From assembly GCA_022577435.1 (NCBI GenBank), contig JAKOON010000026.1:4762142-4826141 (forward strand): 64,000 nucleotides of DNA, written 5' to 3'. The stretch is from Embiotoca jacksoni. Its lineage: Eukaryota > Chordata > Actinopteri > Embiotocidae. The notes under the pieces are model-generated. The model made no database searches. It was not told where the DNA came from and worked only from the letters and a program-made list of their open reading frames with translations. The number at the start of each line of letters is the position of its first letter. Positions within the stretch are counted from its first letter, which is position 1. The position numbers and the translations under genes were made by a program. Below, piece by piece: positions 11,064-22,498 of the stretch.

Positions 11064-13903
11064 GCAGAGGAGGTATCTTTTATGTACATGCTATCACAAT
11101 ATAACACAATATAAATCTACCAAATATTCCCATATATTGATGCTATAAGCTTGTCATAGAGCAATAGTTATAACAAGCACATAATACAGTGGGTTAGGGA
11201 CAGTAGCACTCACTATACAACTCGTAACAGTCCATTAAAAGATCCATTTTTTTTTCTTTTTTGTTCTATCAAGGGCAGTGAAACATCGGTCCTACTAATT
11301 TCTTGAATTCATGCAGAAGCCACAAGAGCAAGATTTACGACGTTACAGCATTGAATAGTAGTAGTAGTAGCGATATTAGTGGTATTTTGCCACGGCGTGG
11401 CTCGGTTCGGTCACAAGAGACGAGGGTTGAAAAAAATGAAACGCACCGATGGTGAAGACGCGATTTTGGTGGACAGGAAGTCACGGGGACACGTTTTTTG
11501 TTTTTTTCTATCTAGATGTCAAAGATGGTACGCGAAACAACGGTCTCGATTTTTTTTTTGCTTGAGGTTTAAACTTCCACCGATTCTTTGGATGGTCGGG
11601 ATAAATTACAATGATCATCTCCAGAGAAACAAGACGGTTATGTGTCACACGATTTTAATACACGGACGAGCTGTGGACTGACTGAACTGGGAGATCCTAC
11701 AAGCAAGCGCGTTATCTGACATGAAACGGCGACAGTAGATTCACTGTTCGTTTAATGGCGAGCTGTTGCGCTGATGCGATGTTCGTTTGAAATATTTCTT
11801 TAAATCCGGAAATGGGCCGAGTGTTTTTAAAAGTTTAAAATGAATAAAAAAATGTCTTTTTGACACCAGAAAAATACCTTCTTTGCTTGAAAATGCCATA
11901 AAATATTTCTTCTTCTTTTTTTTTAACAAATGACTTCAAATTTACCCCCCCCCCCCCCAAAAAAAAAATAAAATAAAATCTTTGAGCCTGGGTGAGAAAC
12001 ATTTCCACTTTCAAAACGAATGAAACAAACATATCCTTGTTTTTCAAAATAGGTTTCCTACAAGGACGAGAGGCAGCGTGTGATTCATCAGCCAGGGCAG
12101 TAAAATCTGATGCGGCAGTGACTCCGGACACTAAAGTCAGTTTTAAAATAGAAAGGGGGGGGGGGGCCTTTGAAATGTCGCCGTTCTCATATACCAAAAG
12201 GGAGGTGGTGTGGGGGGGTGGGGGGAGTCAGGATTCCCCGTATAATAAGACCCTGCATCCCAGATGCAGATGATGGATGACGCCCAACATCTGGCTCACA
12301 AATGATCACATAGATCCAACGAAGAATTACAATCAGTCAGCTCCTCTGACCGATTTCTAAAGGAGCTCACGAAAAGCAGAGGTGACGACAAATCTGAACA
12401 CCGCAAGGCAAACACTCCACGTCTTAAATATTTCAGACGAGCGGAGCTAATTTCTCGGCAGGTTGGGAGGACAAATAGAAGATCGCGCGGAACCGTGCGG
12501 GAGCGTGGAACGAAAAGACAAGAAAATAGTTTGAAAAAAAAAAAAAATGAAATCAGACACAGGTGTTTGTTTGGGTTGTTTTCATTTGAGGCTGAAATTG
12601 TGTTCAATCAAAGGAGGAAGAAAAAAATGTCACCGACAAGCACTGGTTTCAATCACGATTAGTAAAGGACCCCTACGGAGCTCGGATATTTTGCCATGAG
12701 GAATTTGATTACATCGATTACAGAGAGTTACAATCAGTGACGACATTCAGGAATTCTCACGAGATACCATAAAGCACTGCAGATGCAATATTGATACAGG
12801 TTTCCTCACATATTGTTTAAGGTGTTCAACAGTTACTAGTTTAAATATAAGTGGGTGAGTCTCTTTTTTTGTCTTTTTTGTCTTTAACTTTTAAGTCCAG
12901 GACGGATAGTGCAAGATGGATATTTTGATACAAAACACAGAACAACTCAAAGCCTTCAAAAGGTTAAGTCAGAATATTAACCGACGACCACAACAAGAAA
13001 ACCGACTCGTGAAAGGATCATCTTGACGAATCGATTGGGCTTCAGCCTACTTTGAATTAAACTGGGAAGAACTTTTAGTACAGAGTCCCGAAGGAAAAAA
13101 AAAAAAAAATGACGGCAGCAGTAGAGAGCCCAACCTTTGATAGTTCAACACATCGAAGACCATAAAATGGACAAGTCGTGATTGTTATTTCAAAATACCA
13201 AAAGATAAGACTTGGTCAATAAATAATTGGGTTTCATTTTTGCAGCTATAAACCGCCGTTGACTAACTACGATTAAAAAGAGTCACCGCAAAAGTAAACG
13301 CAAAGATCTGAGAACAAGGCGACATCGAAACACGACCGGTCACGCGATCGCACAGGTTGGAAACAAACCAGCTGACTTTACGACGGACTGCCGACGTCAC
13401 GCTACTGCTGCTTTTGTTTTGGGCGAACTCTCGCCGTGAAAGGGTCGGCGTGTCGGAGGGAGACGGGCGGGCGCAGAGAGAAGCAACTTTTTAATGTTTA
13501 AAAATGGACGACGCAGCTGCAGCTGCAACTCCTCCTCTTCCAATCACGGAAGAGAATCCATGCGGTGCAACCTGGTGGCAAGAGGCCCCGCCCCCTACGT
13601 AGATATGAATGGCTCGTTCTAACGTCACCAAAAACAACAACTCTTAGTTCGAGGTGATTTTACATGCATGAAAACATAATTGTATTCTGTTTCTGCCAAT
13701 GCATCCTCCTAAATCCTAAACACCGGCCGAACCATTCACTTCTGAGATCACTGTGTGTAAATGGTTCGACCCGACTTCCCCCGAGTAACCCACCTGGAGG
13801 TTTGTTCAAAACCTGCGTGTCCAGAGTCTGATGGTCACAACTATGGAATAAAACCCAATTATTGTTTTAGTTGTTATTAAATAGAATTATTAACCTGCTC
13901 GAT

Positions 13904-13916
13904 ATACATATACATA

Positions 13917-13950
<34 letters not shown>

Positions 13951-13954
13951 TTTT
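13904..13954. repeat. TA tract and poly(T)
   Basis: A TA-rich run is followed by about 22 T, just left of the candidate poly(A) signal at 13961-13966. Confidence 0.9.
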
Positions 13955-14087
13955 GTCGCATTTATTGAGGCAGTGGGACTGTAAACAGGAAGGCAGGACT
14001 TGTTCGTACGTTTTTTGTTGTTGTTGTTTTTTTTTGTTTTGTTACTGCATCACATTTATCCTTTAAATTGATGATACCGTGTCCGAA

Positions 14088-14088
<1 letters not shown>

Positions 14089-14132
<44 letters not shown>
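14089..14132. repeat. CA microsatellite
   Basis: About 22 CA units within the candidate gpr158 3' UTR. Confidence 0.97.
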
Positions 14133-14134
<2 letters not shown>

Positions 14135-15345
14135 AGTGCAACACAAAATATCCATGCTGGACTCATAAACAAAGCTGGTGCAAAAATGTATTTCCCCCTT
14201 CGTCATATTTCCTTTTCCTACTTTTGTTACACTCGTGAACATATTCGCGTTCAATGCTGACGCGGCTCTCGTGTCGTCTTCGCCACCCTGTCGGGCTTTT
14301 GGAAACACAAACGCACGGGGGGGCGTGAGCGTCTCTGGTATTAAACTTAAAAGCACATTTATACACCTGTCAACATGCTTCAGTTGACAAACCGGTGGGG
14401 TCCAACGACTCTCGACACCCGGCTCCGCATGCCGTTTGTAACAATTCACCATCACGAAATGCCGAAAGAAGAAGCCACTCGCTTTCCCTTCAGACCGATA
14501 CAAGACAACGCTATTTAAGTTAGGCACATACAGTACATCTCCGCAGACTTGGAAGCGTTTTAATCTGCCGAGAACTACAATTAAATAGATCTAGGCGGAA
14601 GTAAAAAAAAAAAAAAAAAGAAAAAAAAAAGGTCTGAGTTTGGTTGGAGTGTGGTATCCTGTGTGATATCATGCCATGGAGTTGAAAATAAAGAGGACAA
14701 CGTGTACAAGAAGGACAGAGTCTGTCCTCAGTTGGGTCATTTATGGAGTTGGCTAAAGTGCTACAGACTGATTTTCTTCCCTCTGTGCCAAGGACACAAA
14801 CTAATAAATGAAAGTTTACAGCCTCAAGACCGACATCCCTCTGTTTTTGCGAATGTTGCCTTATTCTTTGGCTTTCACTTTTGCTGTTTCATACTCCAAC
14901 CATAATTTCATACTTCCGTATTCAAATGCGCCGGTATTTTTCTCGACGTCGTGTCGCGTTGCATCCAAAGAGTCAGAGAACTGACGACGAACACAATTGA
15001 CGCAATACAGAACCCGATGAACGCAGATGTTCAACATTGCTCGTGAAGTGAGAAGGCTGAATCAAAAGTTGCATAATTAGACGACGATTAATCTTCAGGA
15101 TTTTCCTGTAATAATCTGGAATGCTCATCATGACTTCGTTTTTTTTTTTATTTTATTTTTTACATTTTACTTATTTCAAAAATAGGTAAAACAGGAACAA
15201 AAACCTCGGAAAGGAAGGCAACTTGTGGATCAACTTTGCTTCCAAGTCACCATACTAATAGTAAAAGGTAATATTGAACGATCTCAGAGTGAAAAAAAAG
15301 TATACATCAATAACTATAATTTCAGTGGTCCATTAAGGTTGAGTG

Positions 15346-17208
15346 TCATGCCTTCTTGCTCGATGTGCTATCCTCGAAGTCCCAGGGACAAACGTCTGCC
15401 TTTTTAGCAGCGCTTACAGGCTCACCTTTAGAATTCGGGTTGCTCTGTTTCACTACAGGAGCACTTTTGTCTGCAGCTTTTTTATCCGACGTATCCTCAA
15501 AATCCCACGGGCACACTTCAGCCGGCTTTGCTTTGGCCGCCCCAACGTTAGCGCTTTTCCTTTTTTCTACCGGCGGCACCTCCTGCTGACCCTCCACATC
15601 CCACGGGCAAACCTCTGTCAGTTTTTGCTGACTCGCGTGTTCCTCCGAAGATTTACTCTTGTCCTTAGCTTTCGTTCTACTTTTCTCATCGTCTTTCGAT
15701 TTCTCCTTTTCAACTGTTCTTGCGGGAGGCGTTCCTTTCTTTTTCGTGGGGGACTCCTTGGTTTTGGACGCTGGCGAGGGACTAGGTGACGTCTCGGAGT
15801 TCGGAGACACTGCGGTGCTCTCGTAGTCCCAGGGACACACATCAACTTTGGATGTTGGTGGCTGGAGTGACGCTCCTACTTTGGGCGCATCTGAAAGGGT
15901 GCTTCTTCCTCTCCCATCCACGGGGGAAGTGCCCTTTTTCTGCTTTGTCACATCTGTGGAGCGAGCCGACTCTGTCGTCTCTTGTGCCTCTTCAAAGTCC
16001 CAGGGACAAACATCTGCCTGCTGTGTTTTGGAGCTTTCTACTGCAGAGTGATGCTGCTGGGCCTTAGACTGACTGGATGTTTGTTGCTTTGACCCTTCAC
16101 CTTGACTGGCTTGACTCTCACCTACCTCCTCCCACGGACATATCTCAGCTTGAACAGCCATCGTCTTCTGAAGCTCCTTTGAGTGCCGGCCACCGGATGG
16201 AGACTGATCCGAAGCCTTCTGCTTCTGCTGCTGAGATTTGCCTCCTTTGGTGCTTCCTCCGTGGACTGTTGTCGTTTCGTTTGGCGCTATGGATACGTGC
16301 TTTTGGATCTTGTTTTCAGACGGAGTTGGGAGATCTTCCACTTCCCAGGGACACACCTCTGAGAGATCGTAGAGATCTTTTCCTTTGACTGGATCGGAGC
16401 AGATTGTTGGCTGGCTGCCACTCACCGGCTGTTTCATGATCCGGCCTTTGGTCGTGCTTTGTTTGTACTCGACCGACTGGCTGATGATCATCTTGGGTTG
16501 GCAATCGTTCTCCAGGTCTGCATTCGCCTTTGTGTCTTTGCTCTTTGGCTGACTCTTCTTATTGCTGTCCTCCGTGCTCTGGGTCTTTCCCGCCAAGCCC
16601 AAAGTCTTCTCTTTGGCACTGGCGATGACGCTGAGGGACTTCTGCAGCATGGAGGCCCGAGGATGAATCGGTTTCTTGTCTGCCGTGAGGTTGTGGGCAC
16701 TTGCCGACTTGCAGACCAAAGGAACTGATTCTGTGGATTCACTGGGGACGCTTATATTATCACTGGACTTCTTCTTGACCAGTTTCTTGCCCATCAGTGT
16801 ATCCAGGAGGGACCCTTCAGCTGAGATCACCTCCATCTTGTCTGTCGCCGAGCTGTTGGAGTCTTCACTCTGGTCACGGACGTGGTCATAGCTGCTGTGG
16901 GACTTCTTCAAGGAGAAAACCTTGTTCTTCAGCGTCTCCTCCTTTGCTGGTTTTACTGTGTGAGTTGGCTCTAAGGGGATCTTCCTCAACATGCAGATGC
17001 TGTTACGATTGCTCCCGTGCTCTCCCGCCTCCTTGTCCTCGCGGCTGCACTGCCGATGCACGGACTCGGGGATCTCCGTGATGCGCCTCATCAGCGAGCG
17101 CCCCAGCCCTTTCTTAGAGCTGCGCTTTTTCTGCAGATGGGGGTTATTCGCCAGCATCTTCTTCCTCTTGTAAATCTCCAGCTGGGAGTACAGTTTCTTC
17201 AGCTCTTC
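15346..17208 (-). CDS. gpr158: gpr158 exon J: terminal exon, coiled coil and CPW-repeat tail
   Basis: The exon follows a TTCATGTGTAG acceptor and runs 620 codons to TGA at 15346-15348. It opens with EELKKLYSQLEIYKRKKM, the end of the coiled coil. Conserved blocks then follow: HLQKKRSSKKGLGRSLMRR, VFSLKKSHSSYDHVRDQ, ESTESVPLVCKSASAHNL and MLQKSLSVIASAKEKTLGLA. The distal half is low-complexity (Lys, Ser, Pro, Glu, Gln) and holds seven CPW(E/D) motifs at residues 701, 772, 816, 873, 949, 981 and 1022 of the visible protein. The last lies 14 residues from the C-terminus. These motifs are known from GPR158 and GPR179 tails and have been linked to G-protein/RGS and scaffold interactions. The exon is intact, with no frameshift. 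Confidence 0.97.
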   Translation of the reverse strand, partial: EELKKLYSQLEIYKRKKMLANNPHLQKKRSSKKGLGRSLMRRITEIPESVHRQCSREDKEAGEHGSNRNSICMLRKIPLEPTHTVKPAKEETLKNKVFSLKKSHSSYDHVRDQSEDSNSSATDKMEVISAEGSLLDTLMGKKLVKKKSSDNISVPSESTESVPLVCKSASAHNLTADKKPIHPRASMLQKSLSVIASAKEKTLGLAGKTQSTEDSNKKSQPKSKDTKANADLENDCQPKMIISQSVEYKQSTTKGRIMKQPVSGSQPTICSDPVKGKDLYDLSEVCPWEVEDLPTPSENKIQKHVSIAPNETTTVHGGSTKGGKSQQQKQKASDQSPSGGRHSKELQKTMAVQAEICPWEEVGESQASQGEGSKQQTSSQSKAQQHHSAVESSKTQQADVCPWDFEEAQETTESARSTDVTKQKKGTSPVDGRGRSTLSDAPKVGASLQPPTSKVDVCPWDYESTAVSPNSETSPSPSPASKTKESPTKKKGTPPARTVEKEKSKDDEKSRTKAKDKSKSSEEHASQQKLTEVCPWDVEGQQEVPPVEKRKSANVGAAKAKPAEVCPWDFEDTSDKKAADKSAPVVKQSNPNSKGEPVSAAKKADVCPWDFEDSTSSKKA

Positions 17209-18989
17209 CTACACATGAATGAAAAGCACAAGATGCAAAGTGATAAGTCTTGTTAGTGACAGCAAACTGCTTCAAAGAAAAGGAACTTTGCGATCAACGC
17301 AGTGTTACGAAAAGAAAAGCAGACGTTCTACTGCACAGAGAACATGCAGTACGACTTCATGACACGTGACTACGAACAGCTGTTGCACTACGGAAGATCA
17401 CATGCGTGCTGAAAACAAAGCAAAGACAGGACAGTCTTGGACAGCATCAACTAAGGAAACGGAGTGTGCTTTAGTGTTAGGGCTGAAACAGCCTCTAAGC
17501 TCAGGTCCTGAATTAGTTGTATCCATCTGAGACAATGAAGCAAGTGTCTTCATAAAACCCTCTTTCCTCTAGACAATAGCCACGAGGTACCCAAATCTTT
17601 TGGTAGAGACTTCTTCAGCTCTAACAGACAAACAGAAATCTCTGCTCACGTTGGTACGTTTTTCCCAAAGATTGTCGCAAGACCTTACGCCACAGCCATT
17701 AATAGAACTGATATGGCCCATTTCGTCTGGTGTCTGAAATAAAAAACTGCCATGGCTCAGTATGTTTGGGGAATTCAGAAGGTGTCACCAGGTTATGCAA
17801 AAAAAAAAAAAAAAAAAAAAAAGAGGCAGAGAGGTGCGTGGAAAACACTGCTCACCCGGATATCCTCGGGGTCCAGGCTGTGTTCGCTCCACGCCGATGT
17901 GATGCTGCTGTTGAGGTACGACCCAGACCGACCCATGTCCAGCTCGTCCTCGTAGGCCTCGGAGGCGATGTCGTCTCTCATGTGGGTGCCGGCGAACAGG
18001 AACTGATAGAAGGGCAAAAAAACTTTCCTAGCAATGGAATTTCTCAAGTTTATTGTAGTACAGCTCTCAGTGACTACATCTCCCAATATAGTAACATGAT
18101 ATAAATAATAACAACAAGATTATAATCTTCATCAAATATCTTATAAGTTGTGTCAATGTTTCTCTCTAACTTCCCCGATCTGTCTGTGCTATTTGACTGC
18201 TTAAAAAAAACTCACAAATATACACTGAAGCTTTGATTTTCTTTTTTTTAAAGGATATATGCATTTCTTAAACAACTGAATACCCGAGGTGGGACTAACA
18301 TTATTCAAAAAGAGGTAAATATCAAATAGTGAATTTGTGACAGGCTATTTTCAGTATTAAGTATTTATAGAGCACAAATAAAGCTTTAAGATCCATATAT
18401 TGGATAAAAGATTTGTCTGAAAATTGACAAATAAAACCAAATTTTTCATTTTTAAACTCCAGCGGAGTACTTATTCTTAATTTTTTTTAGCAACCTGTAA
18501 CGCAAGAATTACGACGTTTACCTTGGGAATGAGGAGCAGACCCAACGTTACAGTTACGGTGAGGTGCGTGTGGGTGAAGAACAGCAACAGCATCCAGTCC
18601 GGATGGAGCTCGGGAGCGAGAGTGAACCTGTGAAAAGACACAAAGGGGAGATAAAGAAAAACGAAGCGGGAAAGAGAAAAGAAGAGCCTGAATCCACAGA
18701 GAACAAAACACAAGAGCCCCGCCGACATCCAGATGTCGGGCTGACGTTAATGGAAAATATTTTCCTGGCGGCAGAAAGCGTGACTGCATCGCCGCACTGT
18801 GGAATATCTGTAATTTTATGCGGCGTCGTTTGTCGAGCCGCACGGCGAGAAAGTATTTAAACACATCTTTAACATCTTGTGATACCTGATTATCACATTC
18901 AAAAATGTACATTCGGTAACTGCAGTGAAGTGTGACTAAATGATCATGTTGTGATATTCATACGCGCGCGCACACACACGCGCACGCAC

Positions 18990-19035
<46 letters not shown>

Positions 19036-20074
19036 GCACACACACACACACACACGGCTCCGTCTGCACTAAAACCTCTTCGGTGCAGACGGAGAGACGG
19101 AGACCAGCGACCAAAGCAGATTTATACACTCGTCTGTCTCGTCGTCGATCCCACCGCCTCGTATATATACACACCGTTCCACTCGGGTGATCCTTTTTGC
19201 CAGCAAGGACACAATATTTTCCTCATTCTTTCAATTGAATTTGCAATAAAAAAAAATAAAATAAAAAAAAAAAGTGTGTGGGGGGGGTGACCCTGATCTG
19301 GCCAATAGACTTGAGTCTATTAATACATCCTGGGCAGTTGGTGGAAAATTAGATAATTACTGGCAGAAACAATAGTGGTGCGAAGGAGTAGCTTCAGCCT
19401 TTTTTTTAAATGAACCAGCAGGCTTTCAGCGCAGTGAGACCTTGCGCGCGCCGAGGACATGAAGGCATGTCCCTATCAGATGCTAATTCAACCGCTGGAC
19501 AGCCTCTATCCAAGCAAATGTCATCTCGCAGCCTCATTACGTCGTTGAAGCTGGCAAATGGCTAATTAACGAAACGGTTAGTGTGGTGATAGCTCAGAGG
19601 CACCAATGAAGGCAAAGGTCCAGCATATGAAATGTCCCAAAGCTTTGAAGTCTTCCCTCTTTCATGTTTTGTGAGGAGTTTTCTGTGCAGATGAGGATTT
19701 AATAACCTTGGCATGCCCCCTCCCTGCATTTTTTTTTTTTTTTTTGCTCGCACCTGGACCCGATGATGATCCTAGCCAACGTTGGAAGTTCGCTTCCTAA
19801 CTGGTCAACGTGGGATCAAATAGGATTTTCTGCGAGCAACACAATAGGAACGCTGGATGCCTCTCTAACAAGCCCCAGCGTACACAAACGCGAGGCCCCA
19901 AGCGGCAGCCGGTCAGAATCAAACCGCCACGCCAGGTAATTGTCCAATTTATTAGAGGGGGGGGGGGGGTCTCGTCTGGCCATTTTTTGCAGAGAAAAGC
20001 CTCACAAACAAGGCTTAAGAGGCCCATTAAAGGAGTTGGCAGAGCAATCGAAAGAAGCCAGATGTTCAGAAAGC

Positions 20075-20114
<40 letters not shown>

Positions 20115-21409
20115 CTTTTTCTTCCAAGAAACTATCAATGATACACTATTTATTGGAAATGGATGTTAATTTCTAACTAGAATATGGCTGCCAATAATTC
20201 CAGCTATTTATTCTGACTTGGGGAGAAAAAAAAAACATAAATCATTCTGACATGGTTCATTAGTAAATAATGTGATGGAGCTGAGCTCTCAATTAGGGGG
20301 ACTCCAGCTAGGAATGGCTGAAACATCTCATTTAGAAAACTGCACGGTGCAGCTATATGACATGCAGACCCGAGGGGGGGGGGGGGCGATTTCACGTCAA
20401 ATAAAAGAAAAAAACCAACAAAATAACGACTCCCACGTGAACGGAGCGGTTGAGCTTCGTGCTTTCGGGCCTACGTGTGAAAGAAAGGAGACAATAGGCT
20501 TTAAAAAATGACAACGGAGAGAGAAATCAGCATGAAACTAAATGGTGGACATTCTGTGAATCTGCACTCCAAATACAAGGTATTTGTTTGTCTTTTTTTT
20601 TTCTCCTCGGAGCGCCAAATGGATGGTGCCATGAAATTATATTTAAACATTTCCTGAAAGGTCAGGTCAAACAAAAAGCATACAGCCATATAGATGTTTT
20701 TTTTTTTTTTAATGTATTTATTTATTTCTGCAGAGCTCTGGAAATACCTGTCTCTGAGATTTCTGCCTCGACTGTAACACAATGAAGATCAATGGAATCT
20801 AATTTATGGTGCTCGCAGCACAGAAAGATGATAAACCGTCTGTGGATCTTCCAGAATAAACCTGGACACTGTTTGTGGAAGTGCCGCAAACTGTTTTCAC
20901 CGTTACAATCCAACAAACAAAGCGCTTCAGTTTTTTTGTTTTTGTTGTCTTTGTTCGTAAAACACGGACTTGAATTTGAACCAATTTAAAGGCAATCTGT
21001 TTTAAACCTTTACTGAGCCATTGTATGAAATAAGGAGGGTAATCGGCGACTGTGACAGTGAAGGACACTTGAGTGAAGACTGCGTCCTGGAATAACGGAA
21101 AAAAAAAAACACCGACAACATCCAGTCAGTGCAGCTGACGTCAGTACTGAGATGAATTTTATGTCATTTCCAATGTAACTTTTTAATGTGAGCGCCACAA
21201 ACAAAACTCCGTTGATCTCCAGAAATCTCAGCGGCGACGCATCCATCTCAAAATACAGACAAAATGGAAGCAGCGAGACCGGTGGGTCACAACCTTTTTA
21301 GTCGTGATCATTTCAACTGCAGTGATTTTTCTGAGCTGTAAAAAAAAAAAAAGGCCTCGAAGCCGCTCGGTTCTTCACATCGTGAATGAATGATAAACCG
21401 TCATTTTTA

Positions 21410-21464
<55 letters not shown>

Positions 21465-22454
21465 GAGGAAGGCTGACGAGCGGGAGCGGGGGAGGCGTTA
21501 CCTGATGACGTAGAATATCGCCGTCAGGACGAGCTCGTTGTGAACGGCGATGGCCATGTAGCGAGGCTCGTGGTAGGCCGACGGCACGTTCCTCACGGCG
21601 TAAACCAGGTACACCGCCCACAGCAGGAAGAGGAACTCGGCTGGGAACGAGACGGAAATGGTGAACGCACTCACGGGCCCGACGGGTCATTTCTGCGGCT
21701 CCACAGGCCGAGGAGTCATTTCTGTGCCACCGGGCAGCCGCCGCACAGTTCAGCGCCCTCGTGCAGCCACGGGAGAACGCACCGCTCGACAACATCGTGT
21801 ATAACAGCCGGGGTTGTAATTCTCAGGACAATAAATGCACCTCCGTGGCCGTTTCCACGGTACCCGGCTCGGCGGCAGCAAACAGGCCTGCTGTCGCCCG
21901 CGCGAGCGGCGCGGCTGAATCACATCGTCCTCGCGACAGGAACAGCAGTCAGCGCGCATCAGTAGAAATCTGTGTCAGGCCGTTTCTATAATCAGATCTC
22001 AAAACCTCGCGTTTCTATATATCAGCCAGTTTGAAACAGAAATGAACTCTCTTATGTGTCTGTAGCTTGAAAAAGAAAAAGGGAAAATCGAAAAGCTTTC
22101 TTAATGGTTTATGGACTGATTCAGAGAGCATTAGTGAATTCATTTGTTATCCATTATGTCATGAGTTACTGCAAACCTTCACAACAGGCACCATAATAAA
22201 ACAAATTTAAAAAAAAAGAGACAAAATATTGTTAGAAGTTCATCGGGATTCTTTGAAATGGAGGTTTTTACAGCGACAAACTAAAAGTCACGCGACGGTC
22301 CAGCAGCTTGGGTAAAAATTCCGCTGGATCAGCAACAAAGTGAAATACGATGAAATCAAACGCACCGTTTGGGATGAAATGAGCACATGGTTGCACTGCT
22401 GAAAGCGCAGTTTCACTGTGCATACGTACAGTTAATTTTTTATTTGCTGGGTGG

Positions 22455-22498
<44 letters not shown>

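Larger units (their letters stand above)
11040..15345 (-). other. gpr158: Candidate 3' UTR of gpr158 with several poly(A) signals
   Basis: No coding region is recognisable between the gpr158 stop and about 11040. On the minus strand AATAAA lies at 15157-15152 and 15152-15147 (proximal, in an A-rich run), at 13966-13961, and at 11063-11058 in the context TGCAATAAATATTTATATG. The last context, preceded by AT-rich non-repetitive sequence, looks like a genuine transcript end and would give a UTR of about 4.3 kb. Mammalian GPR158 also has a long 3' UTR, as I recall. A CA tract (14089-14132), a TA/T tract (13904-13954) and scattered homopolymers interrupt it. The extent is inferred; the true end could be any of these sites. 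Confidence 0.4.
18628..21501 (-). other. gpr158 intron G-H
   Basis: A 2.9-kb GT-AG intron. It contains a CA/CG repeat (18963-19055), an A34 run (20078-20111), two enhancer-like AT-rich blocks and a CA repeat next to the exon G donor. Confidence 0.95.

Noticed and set aside
15346..17208. Identity as GPR179 because of CPW motifs
   Set aside because: GPR179 tails are much longer with many more motifs. The non-motif blocks (GLGRSLMRRITEIP, KSASAHNL, SVIASAKEKTLGLA) fit GPR158.
15786..17256. Plus-strand open frames opposite exon J
   Set aside because: They are antisense shadows of the gpr158 tail.
20078..20111. Poly(A) tail of a processed pseudogene
   Set aside because: No gene-like body precedes the A34 run on the plus strand and no flanking duplication was found.
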